Positions 44,633 to 52,331 of a DNA stretch of 64,000 nucleotides are shown in pieces (position 1 is the first letter of the stretch; the number at the start of each line of letters is the position of its first letter). The position numbers were made by a program, and so were the translations under genes. Location: positions 451 to 64,450 of the forward strand of contig NZ_QFWW01000012.1 of assembly GCF_003265345.1 (NCBI RefSeq), given 5' to 3'. The stretch is from Lentzea terrae (lineage in GTDB: Bacteria > Actinomycetota > Actinomycetes > Mycobacteriales > Pseudonocardiaceae). The notes under the pieces were generated by a model that was not told the DNA's origin, did no database searches, and saw only the letters and a list, made by a program, of their open reading frames with translations.

Positions 44633-45199
44633 GTGGAGCCAGTCGAGATCAACGCAGGCGAGTACTACCTGCGCGCCTTCCGCAACGACGACCGCGTCAA
44701 CGACGTGCCGGCGCTCGTCGAGATCTACGCGGACCCGGAGACCAAGCGGTACATGAACCGCCTGTCCATCGACGACGCCTCGACCGCTGAGCTGTTCATC
44801 ATGCTGATGACCAACGGTTGGGCGAAGGACTACCGCTGGTCGTGGGCGGTGTGCGAGGCCGTCACCGCGGACCTGGTCGCCGGGATCGTGCTCCACAACA
44901 TCGACCTCAAGTTCGGGTTCGCCGAGGTGACCTGCTGGACCCACCCGGCGCACCGCGGCAAGGGCGTGCTGCCGACGGCGCTCAACGCCGTGCTGGGCTG
45001 GGCGTTCGGCGCGATGGACCTGCACCGGATCATCTACAAGCACTCGGTGTTCAACACGGCGTCGCAGCGCGTGGCGGAGAAGTGCGGGTTCACCCTGGAG
45101 GGTCGACTTCGCGACGAGACGATCATCGATGACCAGCGCGTCGACGAGCTGCTGTGGTCACGGCTGGCGACGGACCCGCACCCCGAACAGCTACGGTGA
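44633..45199 (+). CDS. GNAT acetyltransferase, RimJ-like
   Basis: The product is 188 residues from a GTG. Core motif THPAHRGKGVLPTALNAVLG binds acetyl-CoA; IIYKHSVFNTASQRVAEKCG and FTLEGRLRDE are typical of RimJ/RimL-like enzymes acting on protein N-termini or amines. Substrate unknown. Confidence 0.88.
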   Translation: MEPVEINAGEYYLRAFRNDDRVNDVPALVEIYADPETKRYMNRLSIDDASTAELFIMLMTNGWAKDYRWSWAVCEAVTADLVAGIVLHNIDLKFGFAEVTCWTHPAHRGKGVLPTALNAVLGWAFGAMDLHRIIYKHSVFNTASQRVAEKCGFTLEGRLRDETIIDDQRVDELLWSRLATDPHPEQLR

Positions 45200-45205
45200 C
45201 CGGCC

Positions 45206-45784
45206 ATGCGGATCACGGCGCTCCTCATCGTCGCGGTGGCGCTGGCCGGGTGCACGGCTGAACCTGCCACCAGTGCACTGGACAGCCCGCCACCGCCACC
45301 ACCCACGTCTTCGTCCGCGCCCATCGACTTCCCGCAGCGGCCACGGGCCGTCCCGCTGGACAACGTCGACCCGTGCGCGGTGCTGACCAAGGAGCAGCGC
45401 ATGGCGTTGAGTCTCGACAACCCGCCCAGCGCGTACGTCGAGACGAGCTTCGGCGGTGCCAAGGCGTGCACGATCCGCAGCACGACCAGCGGCAACGTGG
45501 CAAGGCTCGCGCTCGTGCTGGCGTCCGGTGCCGACGTGTGGCTCTCCGACAACGCCCAGGTGGAGTACACGGTGGGCGCGATCGAGGGGTTTGCGGCGAT
45601 TACTGTCCGCACACCCGACCTCGACGACGTCTGCAACGTGGAGATCGACGTGGCGGACGGCCAGTTCCTCGACGTCATGTTCCGCGACGGCGGGAATTCC
45701 ACTGCGCCACAACAAGATCATCTTTGTCTGGGCGCGCAGCGGGTGGCGGAGGCGGCGATGGCCAGTTTGCTCCAGAAGCGCTGA
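45206..45784 (+). CDS. DUF3558 lipoprotein
   Basis: The product is 192 residues with a lipoprotein signal (LLIVAVALAGC, Cys at 16), a Pro/Ser linker and a DUF3558 domain (NVDPCAVLTKEQRMALSL, KACTIRST with paired Cys). It would be anchored on the outer face of the membrane. Function unknown; common in Pseudonocardiales. Confidence 0.88.
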   Translation: MRITALLIVAVALAGCTAEPATSALDSPPPPPPTSSSAPIDFPQRPRAVPLDNVDPCAVLTKEQRMALSLDNPPSAYVETSFGGAKACTIRSTTSGNVARLALVLASGADVWLSDNAQVEYTVGAIEGFAAITVRTPDLDDVCNVEIDVADGQFLDVMFRDGGNSTAPQQDHLCLGAQRVAEAAMASLLQKR

Positions 45785-45881
45785 CCCACACGGGCGGATG
45801 TCACTGATCGCACTCCCCAGCGTTACCTTCGGTGGTTAGAGTGGCCAAGCGCTTGTACGCACAACCGCCGGAGGTCGCACC

Positions 45882-46247
45882 ATGCCCCCAGGGGGACGCA
45901 GCGGGGCCGACGCCTCGCCACCCGTCAGCCACCAGCTGAACGTGGAGCCAGGGGCGATCCCGGCGTTGCGCAACACCTTCTCCGCCGCGCTGACCAAGCT
46001 CGACAAGCAGATCGAGATGGCGATCACCGAGTTCCGGGTGCGGCCGTGGGCGGGCGACCCGGTCAGCCAGGAGGCCGCGGAGAGGTTCAACGACCGGTCG
46101 ATCTCCGACGGCGACTCGGCGCTGCAGGCGTTGCTGAACTACCAGAAGCAGCTCAAGACGGCGATGGACAACCTGAACCAGATCGAGCGCCAGTACCAGG
46201 TGGTCGAGGGCGACAACACCGGCATGATGAACAAGAGCGGGTGCTGA
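45882..46247 (+). CDS. ESX-type small helical protein (WXG100-like)
   Basis: The product is 121 residues; ATG with GGAGGT upstream. Long helices (IPALRNTFSAALTKLDKQIE, ALLNYQKQLKTAMDNLNQIE) flank a turn with VRPWAGDPVS. Position before a PPE-like gene and espG suggests an ESX substrate or partner. Separated from the next gene by one base. Confidence 0.8.
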   Translation: MPPGGRSGADASPPVSHQLNVEPGAIPALRNTFSAALTKLDKQIEMAITEFRVRPWAGDPVSQEAAERFNDRSISDGDSALQALLNYQKQLKTAMDNLNQIERQYQVVEGDNTGMMNKSGC

Positions 46248-46248
46248 C

Positions 46249-47439
46249 ATGGCCGAACACCGCTGGCAGGGCTACAGCCACAAGGAACTGTACGAGCGCA
46301 TCCACGCCGGTCCCGGCCCGTCGGCGTCGTTCGCGTCGATGCAGCGCTGGCAGGGCGTGTCGGCCGCGTTGACCGAGATCAACGACGACCTGCACAACGG
46401 CATCACGCTGTCCGGCGCGAGGTGGCAGGGCAAGGCCTCCGAGATGGCGCAGGCCGGCCTGAACCCGATCGCCGCCTGGGCGGACAGCGCCCGCACCGGC
46501 GCGGACGTCATGCGCTACTCGGCAGAGCTGCAGGCGGGTCACATCTCGAAGGCCCGCGCGGACATGCCGCCCCCGGTCAAGGTGACCGCGGAACAGCCGG
46601 GCGCCCTGGTCACCGGCCTCACCCACCTCTTCGGCGGCCAGACCGACCACGAGAAGCAGGAGGCCGCCCAGGACGCGGCCGAGCGCCGTGCCCGTGAGGT
46701 CATGAGCACCTACGCGTCGTCCACGACGGCGAACACCTCGACGCTCGGCCAGTTCAGCCAGCCGCCGCAGCTGCAGATCAGCGGCACCGGCGTGGTGCAC
46801 GGCGGCGGCACCCAGATCGGCACGGCCGGAACCCTGTTCGTCGGCCCGCAGGGCGCCACTGGCGGCGTCACGCGCGGCCGCACCGGTTCTGGCTCGCGCG
46901 TCACCGGTGCTCCTCCGCCGCCCCGTGGTGGCACGCCCGCGCCAGGTTCCTCGACCCGCACCTCGGGCACGGCGACGCCGGTCGGATCCGCTTCGAAAGG
47001 CTCGACGACCTCGGTGTCGTCGACGGGCACGTCCGGTCCCGGCAGCACGGGCCTCGCGGGTGCCGGCGTGCCGGGCCAGCGTTCCGGCAAGTCCACGTCC
47101 GGTGAGCCCAAGCAGATGGAAGAGGGCGCGACCGCCGCGTCGTCGGCCGCCATCGGCCCGATGCCGGGTCACGGCGGTGCGGCCGGCGTGGCTTCGGCTT
47201 CCGGCTCGGCCATGGGTGCGCTGGGCACGGTCGGTGCTTCGTCCGGCAACGACCGGGTCCACCAGCGCGCCGTGCCGATGCCGCAGTCGTTCGACCCCTT
47301 CGGCGGCATGGGCCCGCGCAAGGGTGAGGACGAGGAGGACCTGGAGCACAAGACCGCCGACTACCTGCGTGAACGCGACGACATCTACGGCGTCGGCAGC
47401 TACTCGCTGCCGGTGATCGGGGAGAGCACGACCGACTGA
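46249..47439 (+). CDS. PPE-like ESX substrate
   Basis: The product is 396 residues. N-terminal helical domain with GARWQGKASEMAQAGLNPIA, a W-x-G type motif, then a long Gly/Ser/Thr/Pro-rich low-complexity region (about 160-330) and a charged end. This is the layout of Pseudonocardial PPE-like type VII substrates. It probably dimerises with the 45882 product and is escorted by EspG. Overlaps espG by one base. Confidence 0.8.
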   Translation: MAEHRWQGYSHKELYERIHAGPGPSASFASMQRWQGVSAALTEINDDLHNGITLSGARWQGKASEMAQAGLNPIAAWADSARTGADVMRYSAELQAGHISKARADMPPPVKVTAEQPGALVTGLTHLFGGQTDHEKQEAAQDAAERRAREVMSTYASSTTANTSTLGQFSQPPQLQISGTGVVHGGGTQIGTAGTLFVGPQGATGGVTRGRTGSGSRVTGAPPPPRGGTPAPGSSTRTSGTATPVGSASKGSTTSVSSTGTSGPGSTGLAGAGVPGQRSGKSTSGEPKQMEEGATAASSAAIGPMPGHGGAAGVASASGSAMGALGTVGASSGNDRVHQRAVPMPQSFDPFGGMGPRKGEDEEDLEHKTADYLRERDDIYGVGSYSLPVIGESTTD

Positions 47440-48245
47440 TGACTGTGCTGGGCTTGGACATGGGGACGAGCGACACGCGCGACCCGGTGATCATCTCCAC
47501 GCTGGAGTTCGACGTGCTCTGGGAGCACCTCGGCCTGGAGACGATGCCTCTGGTGCTGAAGGTGCCGTCACCGGGCAAGACCCGCGAGGAACGCAGGGAG
47601 ATCGAGGACCAGGTCTGGCGCCAGCTCGGTGCCCGCGGCCTGGGCGGCCCGCGTTCGCTCGACCCGACCCTCGAAGACCTGCTGCACGTGCTGAACCGCC
47701 CGCAGCAGGAGATCGACGCCCGCATGTGGCTGGCCGAGCGCAGCGTCCGCCTGCTGGCCGCCGGCAAGGGCCAGGCAGGCGTGCTGGCCGTGCTGGACGG
47801 TGGTCAGCTCGTGCTGCGCCCAGCCGAGGCCGGTGGACTGCCGCGCGAGGCCCTCACCGCCCTCCCCACCGCCCCGGCCGGCGAGGGTCACTCGATCACC
47901 CTGCCGTCGGCCGACCTGGACGCAGCGGCCGCCTCAGCCTCGTCACCGGAAGAACTGGTGGCCAAGTTGCGCGGCAGCCTGCGCGGCGACGACGCCCAGA
48001 CGCTGGCCGAGATGGTCCGCGACGCCACGAACCGCGGCCAGTTCGGCGCGGCGGCGCGCGACAAGTGGGGCAAGCGGGTGCGGCCGGACCGGGTCGTCGC
48101 CTTCTACGACACGCCGTCCGGGCGGTATCTGCAGATGCGCCGGGCGACCGAGGGCCAGCCGCCCTGGTCGACCATCACGCCGGTCGACTACCGCCGCATG
48201 CACCACCACCTGGTGGAGCTGCTGGCGGAGGCCACGGGTTCCTAG
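47439..48245 (+). CDS. EspG-family ESX secretion chaperone
   Basis: The product is 268 residues: STLEFDVLWEHLGLETMPLV at the N-terminus, ARMWLAERSVRLLAAGKG, and VVAFYDTPSGRYLQMRR near the end match the EspG family. EspG binds PE-PPE pairs in the cytosol and keeps them soluble for export. No EccC/EccD secretion genes are in the window. Confidence 0.88.
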   Translation: MTVLGLDMGTSDTRDPVIISTLEFDVLWEHLGLETMPLVLKVPSPGKTREERREIEDQVWRQLGARGLGGPRSLDPTLEDLLHVLNRPQQEIDARMWLAERSVRLLAAGKGQAGVLAVLDGGQLVLRPAEAGGLPREALTALPTAPAGEGHSITLPSADLDAAAASASSPEELVAKLRGSLRGDDAQTLAEMVRDATNRGQFGAAARDKWGKRVRPDRVVAFYDTPSGRYLQMRRATEGQPPWSTITPVDYRRMHHHLVELLAEATGS

Positions 48246-48268
48246 CGCGGCCCATCCACCTGTTCAGA

Positions 48269-48323
48269 CCGCACGCGGGAAGCTTTCGTACGCTCTGAGC
48301 GCACGAAAGGCCCCCGCGTGCGG
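48269..48323. terminator. large hairpin between espG and the GGCT-like gene
   Basis: CCGCACGCGGG (48269-48279) pairs with CCCGCGTGCGG (48313-48323); inside, CTTTCGT (48283-48289) pairs with ACGAAAG (48303-48309). It lies between convergent genes, and probably terminates both. Confidence 0.75.
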
Positions 48324-48366
48324 GAGATCAGCGTGCCGGGTGGACGAGGCTTCTGCCCTGCGCGAT

Positions 48367-48816
48367 CTAGGGGCCGATGCCCTGGCAAGGCCTGGTGCGC
48401 AGGTCGTTCACGTAGTCGTCGGGCGCCCCGGCGGCCTCGGCGGCGTCCGCCACCACGCCGATGTACCGGGCGGACGGCAGCCCGCCCTCGTAGGCGTCCA
48501 GCACGTAGAGCCAGGCCACCACGGACCCCTCGAGTGTCTGCACCCGCAGCCGGATCTTCTTGTAGAGACCGAGCGCGCCCTCCCACCGGTCGAGGCGCGA
48601 CTCGTCGCGGGGCGAGACGTCGTAGAGGACGCAGAACGTCTGCTGGTCAGGCTCCTCGACGATGGTCGCGAGAGCGCCTTCCCAGCCGAGGTCCTCGCCA
48701 CCGAACGTCAGACGCCAACCGACGAGCCAGCCGGTCCCCGCGAGCGGGGAGTACGGGGCTCGCTCCATCATCTGGTTCGGATCCATGTTCGACCCGTACG
48801 CGGCATAGAGCGGCAC
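48367..48816 (-). CDS. gamma-glutamylcyclotransferase-like protein
   Basis: About 149 residues from a GTG at 48816 (VPLYAAYGSNMDP); the frame extends to 48879 but the conserved N-terminus begins here. The YGSNM substrate loop and the Glu-rich DRWEGALGLYKKI block are those of the GGCT/AIG2 fold. It may cleave gamma-glutamyl peptides; substrate unknown. Confidence 0.85.
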   Translation of the reverse strand: MPLYAAYGSNMDPNQMMERAPYSPLAGTGWLVGWRLTFGGEDLGWEGALATIVEEPDQQTFCVLYDVSPRDESRLDRWEGALGLYKKIRLRVQTLEGSVVAWLYVLDAYEGGLPSARYIGVVADAAEAAGAPDDYVNDLRTRPCQGIGP

Positions 48817-48926
48817 GTCCGACAGCGTAGCGACCCAACGATCAGCTTTCGGTACTGACGACACGGGCGATTCGGCCAACGCGTACGGTTGTGCCCGGCC
48901 AGCAAGCGCGCAGAAGGGGAATGATC

Positions 48927-50330
48927 GTGACCCGCATCGTCATCATGGGCGGCGGACCCGCAGGTTACGAAGCAGCCCTGGTCGCGGCGCAGCACGGCGC
49001 CGACGTGACCGTGGTGGAGAACGACGGGGCCGGTGGTGCGTGCGTCCTGTACGACTGCGTGCCCTCGAAGACGTTCATCGCTTCCGCGGGCGCTCGCAGT
49101 GCCTTCCGCAACGCCGGTGAGCTGGGCATTCAGACCAACAACGAGCACGCGGCGGTCGACCTGCCGGTGGTCCACGGACGGGTGAAGGGCCTCGCGCTCG
49201 CGCAGTCCGCGGACGTCCGGGCCCGGCTGCAGCGCGAGGGCGTGCGGCTGATCAACGGGCGCGCGAAGTTCGTCGACGACACGCGCGGGCTCGCCCAGCA
49301 CCAGGTCGTCGCCATCAGCTCGGACGGCAAGGAAGAAGTTCTCAACGCCGATGTGGTGCTCATCGCAACGGGCGCCACGCCGCGGGTGCTCGAGGGCGCC
49401 GAGCCGGACGGCAAGCGGGTCCTCACCTGGCGGCAGATCTACGACCTGCCCGAACTGCCGGAGCACCTCGCCGTGATCGGCTCCGGTGTGACCGGTGTCG
49501 AGTTCGCCTCCGCCTACACCGAGATGGGCGTGAAGGTGACGATGGTCTCCAGCCGGGACCGGGTGCTCCCCCACGAGGACGCCGACGCGGCCGCGGTGCT
49601 CGAGGACGTGTTCGCCGAGCGCGGCACGGCCGTCGTCAAGCACGCCCGCGCGGACCGGGTCGAGAACACCGGCGACGGTGTCCTGATCCACCTGGAAGAC
49701 GGTCGCACGATCGAGGCGTCGCACGCCCTGATGACCGTCGGTTCCGTGCCGAACACCACCGACATCGGCCTGGACAAGATCGGCATCGAGCTCGGCCGCG
49801 GCGGCTACATCCCGGTCGACCGGGTCAGCCGCACCAACGTCAGCGGCGTCTACGCGGCCGGCGACTGCACCGGTGTGCTGCTGCTCGCGTCCGTGGCCGC
49901 CATGCAGGGCCGCATCGCGATGTGGCACGCGCTGGGCGAGGGCGTCAGCCCGATCAAGCTCAAGACGGTCGCCGCGAACGTCTTCACCAACCCGGAGATC
50001 GCGAGCGTCGGCATCAGCCAGCAGGCGATCGACTCGGGTGAGGTGCCCGCGCGCACGATCATGCTGCCGCTGGCCACGAACCCGCGGGCCAAGATGGAGG
50101 GCCTGCGCCGGGGCTTCGTGAAGCTGTTCTGCCGCCCGGCGACCGGTGTCGTCATCGGCGGTGTGGTGGTCGCGCCGAACGCGAGCGAGCTGATCCTGCC
50201 GATCGCGCTGGCCGTGCAGAACCAGCTGACCGTCGAGCACCTCGCGACGACGTTCTCGGTGTACCCGTCGCTGTCGGGCTCGATCACCGAGTCCGGCCGG
50301 CAGCTCATGCGGCACGACGACCTCGACTAG
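48927..50330 (+). CDS. LpdA-type NAD(P)H quinone reductase (lipoamide dehydrogenase fold)
   Basis: The product is 467 residues. The GTG at 48927 lies six bases after AAGGGGA; the ATG at 48921 is too close to that site. FAD-binding VIMGGGPAGYEAAL, redox pair in GGACVLYDCVPSK, NAD-binding VIGSGVTGVEFASAY and FAD loop GVYAAGDCTG are present. The C-terminal His-Glu dyad of true lipoamide dehydrogenases (HPTLSE) is replaced by VYPSLSGSITE, as in M. tuberculosis LpdA (Rv3303c), which reduces quinones. It lies near glpD as there. Confidence 0.9.
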   Translation: MTRIVIMGGGPAGYEAALVAAQHGADVTVVENDGAGGACVLYDCVPSKTFIASAGARSAFRNAGELGIQTNNEHAAVDLPVVHGRVKGLALAQSADVRARLQREGVRLINGRAKFVDDTRGLAQHQVVAISSDGKEEVLNADVVLIATGATPRVLEGAEPDGKRVLTWRQIYDLPELPEHLAVIGSGVTGVEFASAYTEMGVKVTMVSSRDRVLPHEDADAAAVLEDVFAERGTAVVKHARADRVENTGDGVLIHLEDGRTIEASHALMTVGSVPNTTDIGLDKIGIELGRGGYIPVDRVSRTNVSGVYAAGDCTGVLLLASVAAMQGRIAMWHALGEGVSPIKLKTVAANVFTNPEIASVGISQQAIDSGEVPARTIMLPLATNPRAKMEGLRRGFVKLFCRPATGVVIGGVVVAPNASELILPIALAVQNQLTVEHLATTFSVYPSLSGSITESGRQLMRHDDLD

Positions 50331-50353
50331 GTAAAAGCGGTACGCAAGGCAAC

Positions 50354-50384
50354 CATGCCCCGGACACGAGCGTGTTCGGGGCAT
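50354..50384. terminator. hairpin after lpdA-type gene, touching the sortase start
   Basis: ATGCCCCGGACACG (50354-50367) pairs with CGTGTTCGGGGCAT (50371-50384) with one mismatch. It ends the quinone reductase gene; the ATG of the sortase gene (50383) lies at its end. Confidence 0.75.
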
Positions 50385-50973
50385 GCGTTCGTTCTGGGGG
50401 ATGTTCGTCGCACTGGCGCTGCTGACCGGCTGTGCCTCACCTCCTGACGCCACGCTCCCCACCCAGCAGCCGCAGAGCACCACCGTCCCGACCACCACAC
50501 CGGTTGACGCGGACAGGGGCCTGCCGCCGTCGGAACCGACCGAGGTGCGCATCCCGAAGATCGGCGCGAAGTCCTCGCTCGTCCCGCTCGGGCTGAACCC
50601 GGACGAGACGGTCGAGGTGCCGCCGGTCGAGCAGCCGATGCAGGCCGGTTGGTACAAGCACGCCCGCACCCCTGGCGAGTCGGGTCCCGCCGTCCTGCTC
50701 GGCCACGTCGACGGCAACAAGCAGCCGGGAATCTTCTTCCGGCTCAAGGAGCTCGGTGCGGGCGACGAGGTCGAGGTGTCCAGGAAGGACGGCGCCACGG
50801 CCAGGTTCCGGGTGCGCAGGACCGAGCAGATCGCCAAGAACAGCTTCCCCACCGAGGCCGTCTACGGCGACACGACCGAACCCGAGCTGCGGCTGATCAC
50901 CTGCGGGGGCAGCTACGACCAGGCGGCCCGCGGCTACCGGGACAACATCATCGTCTACGCGACGCTGATCTGA
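50383..50973 (+). CDS. class F sortase, lipoprotein form
   Basis: The product is 196 residues. The N-terminus MRSFWGMFVALALLTGC is a lipoprotein signal with lipobox Cys at 17, then a Thr/Pro linker and a sortase barrel. Catalytic residues: His108 in LLGHVDG, Cys174 in LITCGG and Arg in GYRDNIIVYA. It would covalently attach or process surface proteins with a sorting motif. The following gene, 11 bp on, is a plausible substrate. Confidence 0.92.
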   Translation: MRSFWGMFVALALLTGCASPPDATLPTQQPQSTTVPTTTPVDADRGLPPSEPTEVRIPKIGAKSSLVPLGLNPDETVEVPPVEQPMQAGWYKHARTPGESGPAVLLGHVDGNKQPGIFFRLKELGAGDEVEVSRKDGATARFRVRRTEQIAKNSFPTEAVYGDTTEPELRLITCGGSYDQAARGYRDNIIVYATLI

Positions 50974-50984
50974 GGGAGGAAAAC

Positions 50985-51665
50985 ATGAGGGGGATCAAGA
51001 GATCGGCAGCCCTGCTCCTGGCATTCGGCACGGCGTTCGCGCTCACGCCGATGGCAGGCGCGCAGGAGCCCGTCAAGCCGGTGTTCAGTCTCCTCTGGGA
51101 TTCACACCCCGGCGCCGCCTTCGCCGTCTCGATCAAGGCAGACACCTGTCCGGGCGGTCCCGTGTCGCTGACTTCGCCCGGCTTCGCGTCGTTCAACCTC
51201 GGCTCGCTGAGTGGCCAGGTCGTCACCACACCCGGCACGTACACCGCGACGCTGAAGTGCAAGGACACCACCGAGGTCGGCACCACGGACTTCACCATCG
51301 TGCCGCCGCGCAGCGACTCGTTCCTCGACAAGGCCGTGTACGCGCCGGGCGAGACGATCAGGATCAGCCTGAAAGACGGCTACAAGTGCTGGGTTCCGGC
51401 AACCTCGGAGGGGTTCACCGCCCCGGCCAACCTCACCCAGGTGCACGGCGACGGCGACCGGGTGGTCGGCGAGACCACGGCCATCACCACCCCCGGCACC
51501 TACACGGCCACCATCCCCTGCCTCAAGGGCGGCCCGGTGGTCAACCAGTTCACGATCAAGGCATCCGCGACGCCACCGCCGCCGGGAACCCCGGCGCCCA
51601 AGCCGAAGCCGCCGATCGTCAAGCCGAAGGGCGCTCCGCAGACCGGCGGCGGCGGCACGGCGTGA
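50985..51665 (+). CDS. secreted protein, possible sortase substrate
   Basis: The product is 226 residues; ATG with GGGAGGA four bases upstream. Signal peptide (SAALLLAFGTAFALTPMAGA) is followed by two related beta domains, each ending in TPGTYTAT and containing paired Cys, then a Pro/Lys-rich stalk and the end PKGAPQTGGGGTA. The PQTG word resembles a sortase motif, but no membrane helix or basic tail follows. Lies between two class F sortase genes. Confidence 0.8.
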   Translation: MRGIKRSAALLLAFGTAFALTPMAGAQEPVKPVFSLLWDSHPGAAFAVSIKADTCPGGPVSLTSPGFASFNLGSLSGQVVTTPGTYTATLKCKDTTEVGTTDFTIVPPRSDSFLDKAVYAPGETIRISLKDGYKCWVPATSEGFTAPANLTQVHGDGDRVVGETTAITTPGTYTATIPCLKGGPVVNQFTIKASATPPPPGTPAPKPKPPIVKPKGAPQTGGGGTA

Positions 51666-51735
51666 CCATGATCACGGTTCGGCCCCGTTTTGGTTGGACG
51701 AGCAACTAACCCACCGCATGTGCGTCAATTAGCTC

Positions 51736-52275
51736 GTGGGGACTCGTGTCTTGATCGCGGTGCTGAGCGTGGCGCTGGCCACCGCCTGCTCGCAGGGGCC
51801 GGCACCGAAGCCGACGGCGGCGACGAGCGACAGCGCGCCGCCGCCGGTGGTCTCGCCGCTCGGCAAGTCCGATCCGATGGAGCTCCGCATCGAGCGGATC
51901 GGCGTGCGATCGTCGCTGGTCCAGCTCGGCCTGGACCCGCAGGGCGTGGTCGAGATGCCGCCCGCCAGCGAGGGCATGCAGGCCGGTTGGCGCCAAACGC
52001 ATCCACAGCAGTGGATCGTCGTCGGGCGGATCGAGAGCAACAAGGCCAGAGGCGTCTTCTACCGGCTGAACGACCTGTCGCAGGGCGACGTCATCGAAGT
52101 GTCCAAAAAGGACGGATCAGTCGCCCGCTTCACGGTGAGCCGCTCAGAGCGGATCATCCGCGACGACTTCTTCGCCGAGGCCGTTGCCAGGGACGCGGAC
52201 GAGCAGGGGCTGCGGCTGATCACGTGCGGCACCCGCGACAACGTGATCGTGCACGCAACTCCCGCCCCGGCCTAG
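51736..52275 (+). CDS. class F sortase-like protein lacking the catalytic His
   Basis: The product is 179 residues from a GTG. Lipoprotein-like signal (LIAVLSVALATAC, Cys18). It aligns with the 50383 sortase along the barrel (IERIGVRSSLVQLGLDPQG, MQAGWRQT). The Cys is kept (LITCGTRDN, Cys164) and an Arg is nearby, but the His of GHVDG is Arg98 in VVGRIESN. A loop of about 10 residues before the last strand is also missing. It is likely a non-catalytic paralogue. Confidence 0.82.
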   Translation: MGTRVLIAVLSVALATACSQGPAPKPTAATSDSAPPPVVSPLGKSDPMELRIERIGVRSSLVQLGLDPQGVVEMPPASEGMQAGWRQTHPQQWIVVGRIESNKARGVFYRLNDLSQGDVIEVSKKDGSVARFTVSRSERIIRDDFFAEAVARDADEQGLRLITCGTRDNVIVHATPAPA

Positions 52276-52278
52276 GTC

Positions 52279-52327
52279 GATGAAGGGCTCCTTCCTCCAC
52301 CTCACGTGGATGAAGGAGCCCTTCATC
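52279..52327. terminator. long hairpin between the sortase-like gene and glpK
   Basis: Two 22-nt arms (52279-52300 and 52306-52327) pair with one mismatch around a CTCAC loop, between convergent genes. The arm word GATGAAGGGCTCCTTC looks like a family of dispersed hairpins I recall from this group of actinomycetes. Confidence 0.85.
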
Positions 52328-52331
52328 CATC

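Noticed and set aside
48768..50852. 694-codon minus-strand frame over the quinone reductase
   Set aside because: Composition (Arg, His, Asp, Val rich) and antisense position mark it as a shadow.
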